A DNA stretch of 5,421 bases from positions 1-5,421 of the forward strand of contig JANJUO010000119.1 of NCBI GenBank assembly GCA_024710535.1, given 5' to 3'. The stretch comes from a bacterium (GTDB lineage Bacteria; Bacteroidota; Ignavibacteria; Kapaibacteriales; UBA2268). A program made the position numbers and the translations under genes. Of the stretch, positions 3,766 to 5,421 are shown one piece after another; position 1 is the first letter of the stretch, and the number at the start of each line of letters is the position of its first letter. Below the pieces are notes generated by a model, which worked only from the letters and a program-made list of their open reading frames with translations, was not told the origin of the DNA and made no database searches.

Positions 3766-5415
3766 ATGATTAAAAAAATTGCTTTGATTTCTGTTTTATT
3801 TGTGTTTTTTGCATACACTTATAATGCTTTTGCTTGTACAAATTTAATTGTAACAAAAGGTGCTTCTGCTGATGGCAGTGTTATGATAACTTATAATGCC
3901 GATGCAGGTGGTTTTATGGAACCGCTTTATTTCTATCAAGGTGGAACATACAAACCGGGCGAAACGGTTGATATTTATGATTGGGATTCGGGCAAATATC
4001 TTGGAAAAATTGCTCAAGTTGCAAAAACATATAGAGTGGTTGGCAATATGAATGAATTTCAAGTTGCCATTGGCGAGACTACATTTGGTGGACGTGATGA
4101 ATTAAGAGATACAACTGCAATTATGGACTATGGTTCATTGATAAGAATTGCTCTTCAACGCGCAAAAACTGCTCGCGAAGCCATCAAAGTTATGGGTGAT
4201 TTGGTTGCTGAATATGGCTATTACAGTTCAGGCGAATCATTCTCTGTTGCTGATAAAAATGAAGCATGGATTTTTGAAATGATTAGCAAAGGTACAAAAG
4301 AAAAGGGAGCAGTTTGGGTTGCAGTTCGTATTCCAGATGGCTACATTTCTGCTCATGCAAATCAAGCAAGAATCAGAGAATTTCCATTAAATGATCCAGA
4401 AAATTGTATTTACTCTAAAGATGTAATTACATTTGCTGAAAAAATGGGATATTATGATGCAAAGAAAAATCCTACATTTAGTTTTGTTGATGCATATAAT
4501 CCTTTAGATCCGGGTAGCGCTTTATTCTGCGAAGGTAGAGTTTGGAGTTTATTCCGCAGAGCCGCACCATCACAAAATTTTTCAGAAGATTATTGGCGTG
4601 CTTACGAAGGTGCAACTCCTTATCCATTATATATCAAAGCTGACAAGAAAATTAGTGTGAAAGATGCTGTTATTTTGATGAGAGATCATTTCAATGGTAC
4701 AGAATTCGATCTAACAAAAGGGCTTGCCGCTGGACCATTTGGCTGTCCGGTTCGTTGGAAACCACTTGGCTTCAAAATTGAAGGCGATACAGTAAATAGT
4801 TATGGATTTGAGCGTCCAATCTCTACTCAACAAACTGCTTTTGCATTTGTTTCCCAATCAAGAAATTTCTTGCCTGACGAAATCGGAGGCGTTTTTTGGT
4901 ATGGCGTTGATGATAACTACACAACAGTTTATATTCCTTTATATTGCTCATTGCTCGAAGCACCTCCATCATTCACCGGCTATTCAATTTCTGAATTTAG
5001 TATGAATTCTGGCTTTTGGGTATTCAATCTTGTTGCAAATCTTGCATACACAAAATATTCATATATGATTAAAGATATTCAACTTGTTCAATCAGAATTA
5101 GAAGAAAAATTCTACGCTTTCCAACCAGCAATCGAAGCTGGTGCAAAAGCAATGTATGAAAAAGACAAATCCGCAGTTGCCAAATATTTAACAGAATATT
5201 CTGTGAATCAGTCAGAAATAACAGTTGAAAGATGGAGAAAACTTTGGGAATATCTCGTTATGAAATACAATGACGGATATATCAATGACGTTACCAAAGA
5301 TAATGGCAGACATCCAAAAGGCGTTGGCTATGGTAATGAATTCTTGAAACAATTCGTTAAAGAACGTCCCGGCTATTACGATGTAAAATGGAAAAAGAAA
5401 AGCAAGAAGAAATAG
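3766..5415 (+). CDS. Secreted C69-family dipeptidase (PepD/U34-like Ntn-hydrolase)
   Basis: This is a 549-residue protein. Residues 1-23 form a signal peptide: MIKK, a hydrophobic core ALISVLFVFFAY, and Ala-Phe-Ala before the cleavage point. Cleavage exposes Cys24 in CTNLIVTKGASADGSVMITY, the N-terminal nucleophile of family C69 peptidases. Further family blocks are VGNMNEFQVAIGETTFGGRD, IMDYGSLIRIALQRAKTARE, YGYYSSGESFSVADKNEAW, GAVWVAVRIPDGYISAHANQ and CEGRVWSLFRRAAPS. The length fits the larger exported members. They hydrolyse dipeptides, often with broad specificity, here presumably in the periplasm. The C-terminus is a lysine-rich tail (WKKKSKKK). Ala-Phe-Ala-Cys is a poor lipobox because of Phe at -2, so maturation by signal peptidase I with a free Cys is more likely than lipidation. 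The gene is intact, stands alone on the plus strand and ends six bases before the window edge. It diverges from the toxin array and appears functionally unrelated. Confidence 0.93.
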   Translation: MIKKIALISVLFVFFAYTYNAFACTNLIVTKGASADGSVMITYNADAGGFMEPLYFYQGGTYKPGETVDIYDWDSGKYLGKIAQVAKTYRVVGNMNEFQVAIGETTFGGRDELRDTTAIMDYGSLIRIALQRAKTAREAIKVMGDLVAEYGYYSSGESFSVADKNEAWIFEMISKGTKEKGAVWVAVRIPDGYISAHANQARIREFPLNDPENCIYSKDVITFAEKMGYYDAKKNPTFSFVDAYNPLDPGSALFCEGRVWSLFRRAAPSQNFSEDYWRAYEGATPYPLYIKADKKISVKDAVILMRDHFNGTEFDLTKGLAAGPFGCPVRWKPLGFKIEGDTVNSYGFERPISTQQTAFAFVSQSRNFLPDEIGGVFWYGVDDNYTTVYIPLYCSLLEAPPSFTGYSISEFSMNSGFWVFNLVANLAYTKYSYMIKDIQLVQSELEEKFYAFQPAIEAGAKAMYEKDKSAVAKYLTEYSVNQSEITVERWRKLWEYLVMKYNDGYINDVTKDNGRHPKGVGYGNEFLKQFVKERPGYYDVKWKKKSKKK

Positions 5416-5421
5416 TTAATT

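Noticed and set aside
3844..4062. Minus-strand frame of 72 codons inside the dipeptidase gene
   Set aside because: It is an antisense shadow of a well-supported gene. The same applies to the 4802-5005 plus-strand frame, which is in another reading frame of the dipeptidase.

Overview
The window is AT-rich (roughly one third G+C by eye) and uses the standard genetic code. Its gene types (Phd/YefM-YoeB, DUF2281-PIN, Hint-linked polymorphic toxins, a secreted C69 dipeptidase) fit a Bacteroidota or related FCB-group bacterium such as an Ignavibacteria/Kapabacteria-like lineage. That placement is an inference; no rRNA or other marker is present.

There are two parts. Positions 3766-5415 on the plus strand hold one intact housekeeping-type gene for an exported C69-family (Ntn-hydrolase) dipeptidase with its own ribosome binding site. 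Nearly everything from 3631 down to 1 is on the minus strand and is an accessory island. Read in transcription order it contains: (i) a complete Hint domain fused to a C-terminal toxin domain (3631-2900), overlapping its presumed immunity gene (2916-2575, DUF7674-like); (ii) a second Hint copy lacking its N-terminal half, fused to a different toxin broken by a frameshift and a stop (2435-1882), followed by an intact putative immunity gene (1879-1547); (iii) a third Hint copy reduced to its C-terminal half (1469-1261); (iv) a YefM-YoeB type II toxin-antitoxin pair (1213-693) sitting where a toxin/immunity pair would be expected; (v) a short remnant of the N-terminal half of a fourth Hint copy (about 683-627); (vi) a second type II pair, a DUF2281 antitoxin and a PIN/VapC toxin that runs off the window (482-1).

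The Hint copies are recognisable as direct DNA repeats. Their similarity stops at the same two places: the Val-His-Asn end of Hint, where toxins are swapped, and a CGTTCTT sequence inside the His-Pro-Phe-Phe codons. The island therefore looks like a decaying array of exchangeable toxin-immunity cassettes joined by Hint repeats. No secretion or Rhs/CdiA-like N-terminal part is visible, and the first copy is preceded directly by a stop codon and the divergent dipeptidase gene. The functions expected today are protection from sibling toxins (two intact immunity genes), a reservoir of toxin tips for recombination, and two addiction-type modules that may keep the island in place. A 28-bp imperfect palindrome lies between the divergent dipeptidase and Hint genes.
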